Shown here: positions 6,576 through 13,176 of the stretch, one piece after another
How positions within the stretch are numbered: position 1 is the first letter of the stretch
How the letters are laid out: every line of letters begins with the position of its first letter
Assembly: GCA_900320415.1 (NCBI GenBank)
Contig: ONSE01000176.1
Location: forward strand, 1 to 13,176
Source: an uncultured Eubacteriales bacterium
GTDB taxonomy: Bacteria > Bacillota > Clostridia > Oscillospirales > Acutalibacteraceae
Length of the DNA stretch: 13,176 nt
Reading direction: 5' to 3'
The notes under the pieces: generated by a model
Told to the model about the DNA's origin: nothing
Database searches by the model: none
The model's input: only the letters and a program-made list of their open reading frames with translations
Translations under genes and position numbers: made by a program

Positions 6576-7604
6576 ATGTTAGTATACGGAATATGGACGT
6601 TCTGCGCGGCGGTCGCCGCCTTCCTGATTTCCGCGGTGACGGGAAAGTTTCTGATCCCCTACCTCCGCAAGCTCCATTTCGGTCAGACCATTCTGGAGGA
6701 CGGCCCCAAGTGGCACAAGAGCAAGCAGGGCACCCCGATCATGGGCGGCATCATGTTTATTCTCGCCATCGTGGTGGTCGGCATTATCAGCACGCTGCTG
6801 TATGTCGGCATCGGCAGCAGCTTTATCGAAACATATTTTTCCGATATTCCCCGTGACGCGGCGTTCATCTTCGCGGGTCTGGGTCTTGCTGTCGCCAACG
6901 GACTGATCGGCTTTATCGACGACTACACCAAGGTCGTCAAAAAGCGCAACCTCGGTCTTAACGCTGTTCAGAAGCTGGTGCTGCAGTTCCTCGCGGCGGG
7001 CATTTACCTTGCCGTGCTCGGTCTTCTCGGCTACGGCACCTCCACCGTCATTCCCTTTGTCGGCTCGGTCGACCTCGGATTTTTCTATTATATCATTGCC
7101 GCGGTCGTGATCGTCGGCGTTGTCAACGCGGTGAACCTCACCGACGGTGTTGACGGTCTTGACGGTTCGATCACCTTCTTTGTCGCCGTCAGCTTTATGC
7201 TGATTGCCAGCAAGATCTATTCGCTCGGCATCACAGCCCTCAGCGCGGCGGTGGCAGGCGCCTGCCTCGGCTTCCTGGTCTGGAACTTCCATCCCGCCAA
7301 GGTGTTCATGGGCGACACCGGCTCTCTCTTCCTCGGCGGCATCGTCTGTGCGCTGGCTTTCGCGGTCAATATGCCGATCCTGCTGCTGCCTCTCGGCATC
7401 GTTTACCTCTGCGAGATGTTCTCGGTGATGCTGCAGGTCAGCTACTTCAAGCTGACGCACGGCAAGCGGCTCTTCAAGATGAGCCCGATCCACCATCACT
7501 TTGAGATGTGCGGCTGGAGCGAGGTCAAGATCGTCGGCGTGTTCAGCGCCGTGACAGCTCTCTTTGGCGCTGTTTCGTTTTTACTGGTTCTGTTCGGCGT
7601 GTAA
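6576..7604 (+). CDS. mraY: Phospho-N-acetylmuramoyl-pentapeptide-transferase MraY
   Basis: MraY joins UDP-MurNAc-pentapeptide to undecaprenyl phosphate, making lipid I on the inner face of the membrane. The 342-residue length and multi-pass hydrophobic profile (about ten helices) are normal. Key blocks are HKSKQGTPIMGG at 47-58, the metal-binding Asp pair IDDY (115-116), NAVNLTDGVDGLDG (184-197), FMGDTGS with Asp247, and the HHH triad at 306-308 followed by FEMCGW. The ATG follows an AAAGGAA site at 6561-6567. The preceding 126 bases hold the palindromic repeat and no convincing promoter. Next to it one would often expect murF or murD, and neither is present. The call is secure. Confidence 0.98.
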   Translation: MLVYGIWTFCAAVAAFLISAVTGKFLIPYLRKLHFGQTILEDGPKWHKSKQGTPIMGGIMFILAIVVVGIISTLLYVGIGSSFIETYFSDIPRDAAFIFAGLGLAVANGLIGFIDDYTKVVKKRNLGLNAVQKLVLQFLAAGIYLAVLGLLGYGTSTVIPFVGSVDLGFFYYIIAAVVIVGVVNAVNLTDGVDGLDGSITFFVAVSFMLIASKIYSLGITALSAAVAGACLGFLVWNFHPAKVFMGDTGSLFLGGIVCALAFAVNMPILLLPLGIVYLCEMFSVMLQVSYFKLTHGKRLFKMSPIHHHFEMCGWSEVKIVGVFSAVTALFGAVSFLLVLFGV

Positions 7605-7644
7605 TCGCGGCTGAAAGAAATATTCATTGATTCGGGGTGACAAA

Positions 7645-8916
7645 ATGGCTCCCAACAAGAGGATGCTCCTGAAAGGCGATCTCAATCGCATTTACGACGA
7701 GAAAATCAGGAACCGCAGAAGGCGAGAGCAGAGCGGTCCGAAGGAAAAATTCTTTGTGCGGCCGACGCGTCAGCGCAAGATGAAAAACGCCAAGTGGTTC
7801 GCCGCGGGAATGGGGATCGACCTGCCCTTCTGCATTATTCTGCTGATTCTGCTGACCATCGGAACGATCATGATGTTCTCGGCGAGCTACGCCTTCGCTT
7901 ATTATACCCAGGACGACAGCTATTATTTCCTGTTCCGTCAGCTCATTTTCATCGTGGTCGGCATTGCCGCGATGGGCGTGATGTCGTTCTTCAATTACAA
8001 CAAGCTCCACAGCATCGCGCCGCTGGTTCTGGGCATCGCGTATGTCTGCCTGATGATCGTTCTGGTGCTGCCCGCCGGAGACGGCGGTGTCAAGCGCTGG
8101 ATCCCGCTGGGTATGTTCAATATCCAGCCCTCAGAGATCGCGAAATTCGCGATTATCCTGTTTTTCGCTCACTGGGCGAGCAAGTATTATGACAAGATGC
8201 AGCTGGCAAAGTTCAGCGTGCTGCCGGGTCTGATCGTATTCGGCTCCATCGCCATGCTGCTGTTCCTGGAGCCGCACTACTCGGGCATCGTCATCATCGG
8301 TATGCTAACGGTGCTGATGCTCTATATCGGCGGTATGAAAACAAAATATCTGGCGATCGGCGGCATCGCCCTGATTGGTATTGTGCTGATGCTGGCGGTG
8401 ACGGGCGGTCTGTCCTACGCCATGAGCCGTATGGACGGCTGGGGACAGGCGCTGGAGTACACAACGGAGGAGATGTGGCAGACTACATGGCAGACCCGCA
8501 ACTCGCTCTACGCCATCGGCTCGGGCGGACTCTGGGGTCTCGGACTCGGACAGTCGCGGCAGAAGTACCTCTATCTTCCCGAACCGCAGAATGACTTCAT
8601 CTTCGCGATCGTGGTCGAGGAGCTGGGTCTTATCGGCGCGGTGATCATTCTTCTGATTTTCGCGCTGCTGGTATGGAGAGGCATCACTCTCTCCCTGCGC
8701 GCCAAGGATAAATTCGGAAAGCTGCTGGGAATCGGTCTGACCTCTCAGATCGGCATCCAGGTGGTTCTCAACATCCTCGTAATCACCGACTGGCTGCCCA
8801 ACACGGGTATCAGCCTGCCGTTCTTCAGCTACGGCGGCTCCTCGCTGATCATGCTCCTCGCGCAGATGGGCATAGTGCTCTCGATTTCGAGAACGGCGAA
8901 TATTGAAAGACAATAA
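7645..8916 (+). CDS. ftsW: SEDS peptidoglycan glycosyltransferase FtsW
   Basis: FtsW polymerises lipid II into glycan strands with its partner PBP at the division septum. The ATG at 7645 is chosen over the in-frame TTG at 7627 because GGGGTGA (7634-7640) sits just before it. The 423 residues start with a strongly basic cytoplasmic extension of about 50 residues, then about ten membrane helices. The motif PQNDFIFAIVVEELG carries Asp317, equivalent to the essential aspartate of SEDS enzymes; other family blocks are GVKRWIPLG, QPSEIAKFA and LPFFSYGGSSL. The homologue SpoVE (sporulation) and RodA (elongation) belong to the same family; the position between mraY and murG supports FtsW or SpoVE. 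The stop codon is 51 bases before murG. Confidence 0.92.
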   Translation: MAPNKRMLLKGDLNRIYDEKIRNRRRREQSGPKEKFFVRPTRQRKMKNAKWFAAGMGIDLPFCIILLILLTIGTIMMFSASYAFAYYTQDDSYYFLFRQLIFIVVGIAAMGVMSFFNYNKLHSIAPLVLGIAYVCLMIVLVLPAGDGGVKRWIPLGMFNIQPSEIAKFAIILFFAHWASKYYDKMQLAKFSVLPGLIVFGSIAMLLFLEPHYSGIVIIGMLTVLMLYIGGMKTKYLAIGGIALIGIVLMLAVTGGLSYAMSRMDGWGQALEYTTEEMWQTTWQTRNSLYAIGSGGLWGLGLGQSRQKYLYLPEPQNDFIFAIVVEELGLIGAVIILLIFALLVWRGITLSLRAKDKFGKLLGIGLTSQIGIQVVLNILVITDWLPNTGISLPFFSYGGSSLIMLLAQMGIVLSISRTANIERQ

Positions 8917-8967
8917 TGAAAGTATGAATCGATAAATCAACAACCAAACATAACCACGGAGGTTCTT

Positions 8968-10089
8968 ATGAAGGTTCTACTCGCAGGCGGCGGCACCGCG
9001 GGACATATCAACCCCGCACTTGCCATCGCGGGCTACATCAGGGATAAGCGCCCTGACACGGAGTTTCTGTTCATCGGAAACAGGGGCGGCATGGAGCAGA
9101 GGCTGGTGCCTCAGGCAGGCTTTGAGATCCGCTCCATCAGTATCAGCGGCTTCCGGCGCGGCTTTGGCCCGAAGGATACGCTGGAGAATATCAAAACCGT
9201 CAACAGAACCCTCAAATCCTCTGCGGACGCGAAGAAAATCATCAGGGAATTTCAGCCGGATATCTGCATCGGAACAGGAGGCTATGTTTCGGGACCTGTG
9301 GTGCGGACAGCAGCAAAAATGGGGATCCCCTGTCTGATACATGAGCAGAACGCCTATCCCGGCATCACCAACAAGCTGCTGCGCAAGCGCGTGGAAAAGG
9401 TGATGCTCGCGGTGGAGGCGGCGAAGAAATATTTCCCGGACGCGGAAGTGGTGGTGACGGGAAATCCCGTGCGCGGTGAGATCCTCACCGCCGATAAAAA
9501 GGAGAGCCGCAAAAAGCTCGGACTTGACCAGCGTCCCGTAGTTCTCTCCTTTGGCGGCAGCCTCGGCGCCGACAGGGTCAACGGGGCAGTCGCTGATCTG
9601 GTCGCGAGAAGCGGCATCGACGGACGCTACCAGCACATTCACGCCTACGGAAAGTACGGCGGCTGGTTTCCCGGCAAGGTGGAGGAGAAGGGTGTGAACC
9701 TCCGGGAGGCGCCCAACCTCGACATCAGACCGTATATTGACAATATGCCCGAGTGTATGGCGGCTGCCGATCTGGTCATCTGCCGCGCGGGAGCGATCAC
9801 CCTCAGCGAGATACAGGCGATGGGCAAGCCCGCCATCCTGATTCCCTCGCCCAACGTCGCGGAAAATCATCAGTACCACAACGCCATGGCGCTCGTCAAC
9901 GCGGGCGCGGCGGATATCATAGAGGAAAGCGAGCTGAGCGGAGAGCTGCTGATCCAAAAGGTCGACGCGCTGCTCCGGGATCCCGAAAAGCTCGCGAAGT
10001 TCAGTGAGAACTCAAAAAAAATGGCGATCACCAACGCGGCGGAGAGAATCTACGCGGTGGTCAAGAAAATCGTCGAAAGCAAGCGGTAA
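8968..10089 (+). CDS. murG: UDP-GlcNAc:lipid I N-acetylglucosamine transferase MurG
   Basis: MurG adds GlcNAc from UDP-GlcNAc to lipid I, giving lipid II; it is a peripheral protein on the cytoplasmic face of the membrane. The 373-residue length is normal for this GT-B enzyme. The N-terminal domain has the glycine loop GGGTAGH at 7-13 and HEQNAYPG. The C-terminal nucleotide-sugar domain has SFGGSLGADRVN, RAGAITLSEIQAMGKPAILIP, and ENHQYHNA. The start is the ATG after GGAGG at 8958-8962. It is the third membrane-linked step after mraY and ftsW, consistent with their order here. No regulatory signal is seen directly upstream. Confidence 0.98.
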   Translation: MKVLLAGGGTAGHINPALAIAGYIRDKRPDTEFLFIGNRGGMEQRLVPQAGFEIRSISISGFRRGFGPKDTLENIKTVNRTLKSSADAKKIIREFQPDICIGTGGYVSGPVVRTAAKMGIPCLIHEQNAYPGITNKLLRKRVEKVMLAVEAAKKYFPDAEVVVTGNPVRGEILTADKKESRKKLGLDQRPVVLSFGGSLGADRVNGAVADLVARSGIDGRYQHIHAYGKYGGWFPGKVEEKGVNLREAPNLDIRPYIDNMPECMAAADLVICRAGAITLSEIQAMGKPAILIPSPNVAENHQYHNAMALVNAGAADIIEESELSGELLIQKVDALLRDPEKLAKFSENSKKMAITNAAERIYAVVKKIVESKR

Positions 10090-10096
10090 TTCACCG

Positions 10097-10151
10097 CCCC
10101 TTCACGTTCCGTTCGTGCGGGCATATGATATACTGAATTCTCAAGAAGGGG
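10097..10151 (+). repeat. Inverted repeat covering the murA ribosome binding site
   Basis: CCCCTTC (10097-10103) is the exact complement of GAAGGGG (10145-10151), which is the murA ribosome binding site. In a transcript running through from murG the two arms could pair and hide the site. A transcript starting at the promoter at 10126-10134 would lack the left arm. The effect is inferred from pairing only. Confidence 0.4.
10126..10134 (+). promoter_or_regulatory. Extended -10 promoter candidate for murA
   Basis: TGA-TATACT fits an extended -10 element (TGn before a five-of-six TATAAT match). The region 17 bases upstream, GTTCCG, is a poor -35 box, which extended -10 promoters tolerate. The start would be near 10141, giving a leader of only about 18 bases. 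A sporulation-type sigma factor site is possible too but cannot be judged here. Confidence 0.45.
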
Positions 10152-10158
10152 TGTCAGT

Positions 10159-11412
10159 ATGTCAAAGCTGCTGGTAAAAGGACGGCAAAAGCTCGGGGGA
10201 GAGGTCAGCGTGCAGGGCGCGAAAAACAGCGCGCTGCCGATTTTGGCGGCGACGGTGCTCGCGAAGGGCGAGAATGTCATATTTAATTGTCCCTGCCTGT
10301 CGGATGTGGACGCCTCCTGCGGAATACTTCGCTATCTCGGCTGCAGGGTTCGCAGAGAGGGCGGCGCGCTGCTGATCGACAGCGCGGGAGTGGACCGCTC
10401 GGATATCCCCGATTCGCTGATGCGGAAAACAAGAAGCTCCATAGTGTTTCTCGGCGCGGTCTTGGCGCGCACGGGCAGGGCGAGGCTCTGCTTTCCGGGC
10501 GGCTGCGAGATCGGGCCGAGGCCGATAGATCTACATCTCAAGGCGCTGCGGCAGCTCGGCGCGGAGATCCGCGAGGAGCACGGCTGCCTTGACTGCCGCG
10601 CTCCCTACGGGCTGAAGGGCGGCAGGGTCGCTCTGTCGTTCCCGAGCGTGGGTGCGACGGAGGACATCATGATCGCCGCCGCGACAGCGAGCGGCACAAC
10701 AACGGTAACCAACGCGGCGAGAGAGCCTGAAATAGCCGACCTCGCCGATTACTTAAACCGCTGCGGCGCGCACATTTACGGCGCGGGAGAGGGCGTTCTT
10801 GTCATTGACGGAGTTCCCTCGCTTCACGGCGCGCTGCACACGATCATTCCCGACAGAATCGTCGCCGCCACGCTCCTGTCCTGCGCGGCAGTCACAGGCT
10901 CGGAGCTGGTTCTCAAGGGCGCGGTGACCTCTCATCTCGGCGCGGTTCTGCCCGTGTTTGAGGAGGGCGGCTGCTCCCTGCAAAGCCGCGACGGAGATCT
11001 GAAAATTACGGCGCCGCACAGGCTGCGCTCCATGCGCGTCGTGCGCACCATGCCGTATCCCGGGTTTCCCACCGACGCGCAGGCGCCTCTGCTGGCGGCG
11101 GCGTGTACCGCTCTGGGAACCACCGTGTTTGTTGAAAATATTTTCGAGAATCGGTACCGCCATACGGGCGAGCTGATTCGCATGGGCGCTTCCGTCAAAA
11201 CCGAGGGCAAGGTTGCCGTCATAGAGGGTGTGCCGCGCCTGTACGGCGCGTCGGTGGAGGCGACTGATCTGCGGGGAGCCGCCGCGCTGGTGATAGCGGC
11301 TCTCGCGGCGGAGGGAAAAAGCACCGTCAGCGGTGTGAAATATCTGGAACGCGGCTACGAGAATCTCGAGACAGTGCTCTCGGATCTGGGCGCGGAAATC
11401 AAAAAGATATAG
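10159..11412 (+). CDS. murA: UDP-N-acetylglucosamine 1-carboxyvinyltransferase MurA
   Basis: MurA transfers enolpyruvate from phosphoenolpyruvate to UDP-GlcNAc, the committed cytoplasmic step of peptidoglycan synthesis. The 417-residue length is standard. Catalytic residues match E. coli MurA: Lys22-Asn23 in VQGAKNSALPIL, Cys116 in FPGGCEIGPRPIDLH (equal to Cys115, the fosfomycin target), Arg121, the Asp in FPTDAQAPLLAA, the Arg in IFENRYRHTGEL, and DLRGAAALV near the C-terminus. The cysteine predicts sensitivity to fosfomycin at the enzyme level. The ATG lies seven bases after GAAGGGG. Many Firmicutes have two MurA copies, and whether this one is the main form cannot be told. A MurA gene between murG and divIB replaces the murB found there in B. 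subtilis. Confidence 0.97.
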   Translation: MSKLLVKGRQKLGGEVSVQGAKNSALPILAATVLAKGENVIFNCPCLSDVDASCGILRYLGCRVRREGGALLIDSAGVDRSDIPDSLMRKTRSSIVFLGAVLARTGRARLCFPGGCEIGPRPIDLHLKALRQLGAEIREEHGCLDCRAPYGLKGGRVALSFPSVGATEDIMIAAATASGTTTVTNAAREPEIADLADYLNRCGAHIYGAGEGVLVIDGVPSLHGALHTIIPDRIVAATLLSCAAVTGSELVLKGAVTSHLGAVLPVFEEGGCSLQSRDGDLKITAPHRLRSMRVVRTMPYPGFPTDAQAPLLAAACTALGTTVFVENIFENRYRHTGELIRMGASVKTEGKVAVIEGVPRLYGASVEATDLRGAAALVIAALAAEGKSTVSGVKYLERGYENLETVLSDLGAEIKKI

Positions 11413-11485
11413 GACGTCGGGCGGCCTGAGGGGTAGACCGGCATGATGAAACGGAATACAGAAATGCAAGAAGGAGGTACGGCCC

Positions 11486-12985
11486 GTGGCACTCAGCTCA
11501 AAGCAAAAGAAAGAGCTTGCGAAGCAGCGCAAGGCAAACGCCAAGCAGGCGCAGAAGTTCCACAAAGAGCAGGAGAGGGCGAGAAAATCCTCTGAAAGGA
11601 AAAAGAAGAAACAGGACGAAAGCCCCAAAAGACCATCCGCGAGCAAAATCGAGGAGGCAATCAATTCGGGTAAAACCGCTAAGTTTCAAAAGCTCAGCCG
11701 TGAGGATAAGTTCCGCATGGAGGGAGAGGAAAAGCTCCGCAACCTTCAGCCGCACGACTTTGAGGACGGCTATTATATAGATGAATACGCCGAGAAGCAG
11801 CGTCAGGAAAAGCGCGCGAAGGTGATTCGCGATCAGGAGACTGAGACGATCCGCCGCAACAAGAAGCCGCTCACGCAAAAGCAGATAAAAACCAGGCGTA
11901 TTTTGATTCTCACCGCGACGCTGGTGGCGGTCATCGCGCTCGGCGCGATACTCAGCCTCACGGTTCTCTTCAAGACCGAGAATATCGTCGTTGAGGGCTG
12001 TTCCTACTACTATGACAAGCAGATCATCGGTTACAGCAACGTCGCCCTGCAGCAGAACATCTTTATCGCGAAGATGAACAGCACTCCCGAGGAGATCGTC
12101 AGGCAGTTTGCGTACGTGGCAGACGCGAAGGTGGATTTTGTCATTCCCGACACCATCAAAATCACCATCACCGACGCGGTTCCCTCCTATTACATGGCAG
12201 AGGGCAATAATTTCCTGCTGATCAGCGGAAAGGGAAGGGTGCTCGAGCGCGTCAATACCAAGCCCGAGGAGCTTCCCGAGCTGAAATGCGGAAATATCAC
12301 GGCAGGAGAGGTCGGAACCTATCTTCCCTTTGAGGATCCCTCTGTTCCCGAGATACTGAATAATGTGGCGAAAAGCCTTTCTGACAACGAATTCACGGGC
12401 GTTTCGGGCTTCGATGTTTCCAACACCACAGAGATCTCGTTTGATTATGAGAACAGGATCAAGGTGAACATCGGCGTAGCGGAGGACATCGACTACAAGA
12501 TCCGCACGGCGCAGGCGATCATCACCAAAAAGCTCGACCCCAATCACACGGGAAACGTTTACGGAACGCTGGACGTCTCCACCTGCAGCAAGAATAAAAT
12601 GTCCCGCTATGTACCGGGAGTCGCTCCCGTTCAGCCCGTCACACAGCCGGCGACGGACGCCTACGGCAATGTGATCACGCCGACGACGCAGCCGGCTACA
12701 GACGCGTACGGCAATATCATTTCCAACAATCAGGACGGCTATAACGATACCTATGACTGGAACGGCGATACCTACGACTGGAACAGCGGCGACTATGACT
12801 GGAACCAAAATAATAACGGTTACGGAAATGATTACGGCTACGGAAATGATTACGGTTACGGAAACGATTACGGTTACAACGACTACGGGATGAACGACAG
12901 CAACGGCTATGGCAATGATGACAGCTATGGCTGGCAGGACTATAACGACTACAATAACAACGGTTATTATGGCGAACAGTACTGA
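11486..12985 (+). CDS. divIB: Cell division protein DivIB/FtsQ with a Tyr/Asn-rich tail
   Basis: DivIB (FtsQ) is a bitopic septal protein that works with FtsL and DivIC to activate septal wall synthesis. A GTG start follows AAGGAGG (11471-11477) by eight bases. The 499 residues have an unusually long basic cytoplasmic region (1-138), one membrane helix (about 139-162), a POTRA domain starting at FKTENIVVEG (about 162-235), and a beta domain to about 375. The remainder is low complexity: two TQPATDAYGN units (386-395, 401-410), then 87 residues (413-499) with 19 Tyr, 16 Asp, many Asn and Gly, four Trp and no Lys or Arg. B. subtilis DivIB is about half this length (263 residues, from memory). 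The family call rests on topology, POTRA and position upstream of a predicted ftsZ; the tail has no assigned function. Confidence 0.88.
   Translation: MALSSKQKKELAKQRKANAKQAQKFHKEQERARKSSERKKKKQDESPKRPSASKIEEAINSGKTAKFQKLSREDKFRMEGEEKLRNLQPHDFEDGYYIDEYAEKQRQEKRAKVIRDQETETIRRNKKPLTQKQIKTRRILILTATLVAVIALGAILSLTVLFKTENIVVEGCSYYYDKQIIGYSNVALQQNIFIAKMNSTPEEIVRQFAYVADAKVDFVIPDTIKITITDAVPSYYMAEGNNFLLISGKGRVLERVNTKPEELPELKCGNITAGEVGTYLPFEDPSVPEILNNVAKSLSDNEFTGVSGFDVSNTTEISFDYENRIKVNIGVAEDIDYKIRTAQAIITKKLDPNHTGNVYGTLDVSTCSKNKMSRYVPGVAPVQPVTQPATDAYGNVITPTTQPATDAYGNIISNNQDGYNDTYDWNGDTYDWNSGDYDWNQNNNGYGNDYGYGNDYGYGNDYGYNDYGMNDSNGYGNDDSYGWQDYNDYNNNGYYGEQY
12641..12715 (+). repeat. Two 45-base tandem coding repeats in divIB
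   Basis: Residues TQPATDAYGN occur at 386-395 and 401-410, with a 15-residue period (45 bases). The codons differ between copies, so the repeat is kept more at protein than at DNA level. It links the folded extracytoplasmic domain to the Tyr/Asn-rich tail. Confidence 0.75.
12818..12871 (+). repeat. Three 18-base tandem coding repeats (GYGNDY) in divIB
   Basis: Units 12818-12835, 12836-12853 and 12854-12871 each encode GYGNDY and differ from each other by one or two third-position bases. A shorter GYNDY unit follows at 12872-12886. Three DWN units occur just upstream. Such a tract can expand or contract by slippage, so its length may vary between strains. Confidence 0.8.
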
Positions 12986-13049
12986 CAAAAGTATCGGTCG
13001 GGACGTTGGAACACACGTATTTTTCCGGGCGAAAAATATATAAAAAGCA

Positions 13050-13078
13050 TTGATATTTTTTCAAAAGTGTGATACTAT
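13050..13078 (+). promoter_or_regulatory. Predicted promoter of ftsZ
   Basis: TTGATA (13050-13055) and TACTAT (13073-13078) are 17 bases apart, and TGA before the -10 box gives an extended -10 element. A second -10-like box, TATAAT, is at 13094-13099 but has no good -35 partner. The 167 bases between divIB and the next gene are AT-rich and hold no strong terminator. Confidence 0.6.
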
Positions 13079-13152
13079 ATTAAAGTAATTATGTATAATA
13101 CGAGAATGGGCACTTTTCTTATTATATAGAAAGCGTTAAGGAGGAAAACAAA

Positions 13153-13176
13153 ATGGCTTTTGAGCTGGAACTGGAA
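13153..13176 (+). CDS. ftsZ: Start of the next gene, probably ftsZ (cut by window end)
   Basis: Eight codons, MAFELELE, run to the window edge after a strong AAGGAGG site and an AT-rich promoter region. FtsZ is the tubulin-like GTPase that forms the division ring. The identification rests on position after divIB and on the short acidic N-terminus that FtsZ proteins of this group have (from memory); none of the GTP-binding motifs is inside the window. FtsA would be the alternative, but its N-terminus is usually different. Confidence 0.6.

Noticed and set aside
11498..12988. 496-codon open frame on the - strand opposite divIB
   Set aside because: Its Val/Ile-rich product is simply the complement of the Tyr/Asn/Asp codon repeats; there is no ribosome site, and the + strand has the POTRA protein.
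12990..13030. Possible terminator after divIB (ACGT arms and a short T run)
   Set aside because: The stem is only about four base pairs and the T tract is short.
1831..13176. A mobile element, prophage or defence system hidden in the window
   Set aside because: All long genes are standard division and wall genes in conserved order; no transposase, integrase, direct-repeat array or foreign composition was seen.

Overview
The window is an intact division and cell wall (dcw) cluster from a Gram-positive, low-oxygen type bacterium. The best guess is a Clostridia member related to Ruminococcus/Oscillospiraceae. The basis is the gene order rsmD-coaD followed by mraZ-rsmH-ftsL-PBP-mraY-ftsW-murG-murA-divIB-ftsZ, a PASTA-bearing class B PBP, strong AGGAGG-type ribosome binding sites, GTG/TTG starts, GC-rich codon use, and many cysteines in exported domains. 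The lineage is an inference and the genus is not proven. All genes lie on the + strand.

Layout. (1) 24-1602: rsmD (16S rRNA m2G966 methyltransferase), coaD (coenzyme A synthesis; ATGA overlap with rsmD) and a 151-residue coiled-coil protein of unknown function, closed by a clear intrinsic terminator (1561-1602). (2) 1605-1830: a short palindromic repeat element, a second hairpin, a near-consensus promoter (1717-1745), and three to four 10-bp spaced motifs just downstream that look like an MraZ operator. (3) 1831-3183: mraZ and rsmH. (4) 3184-3464: no gene, but a promoter and a 5' leader with three consecutive stem-loops ahead of ftsL. (5) 3465-6449: ftsL, then a second promoter and a hairpin-containing leader, then the PBP. 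(6) 6450-12985: a second copy of the palindromic element, then mraY, ftsW, murG, murA and divIB. (7) 12986-13176: a promoter region and the first eight codons of a gene that is probably ftsZ.

How they work together. MraY and MurG make lipid I and lipid II at the membrane. FtsW polymerises lipid II into glycan strands and the PBP cross-links them. FtsL and DivIB (FtsQ) are bitopic scaffold proteins that activate FtsW-PBP at the septum, and FtsZ organises the site. MurA commits UDP-GlcNAc to the pathway. MraZ and RsmH are the usual first two genes and provide autoregulation and rRNA modification. murB, murC, murD, murE, murF, ddl and ftsA are not in the window.

The least ordinary parts are non-coding or low-complexity: the structured leader before ftsL, the 10-bp spaced operator candidate before mraZ, the two-copy palindromic element, and an 87-residue Tyr/Asn/Gly/Asp-rich tail on DivIB with no Lys or Arg. 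No mobile element, CRISPR array, tRNA or rRNA was seen. The cluster itself is conventional.
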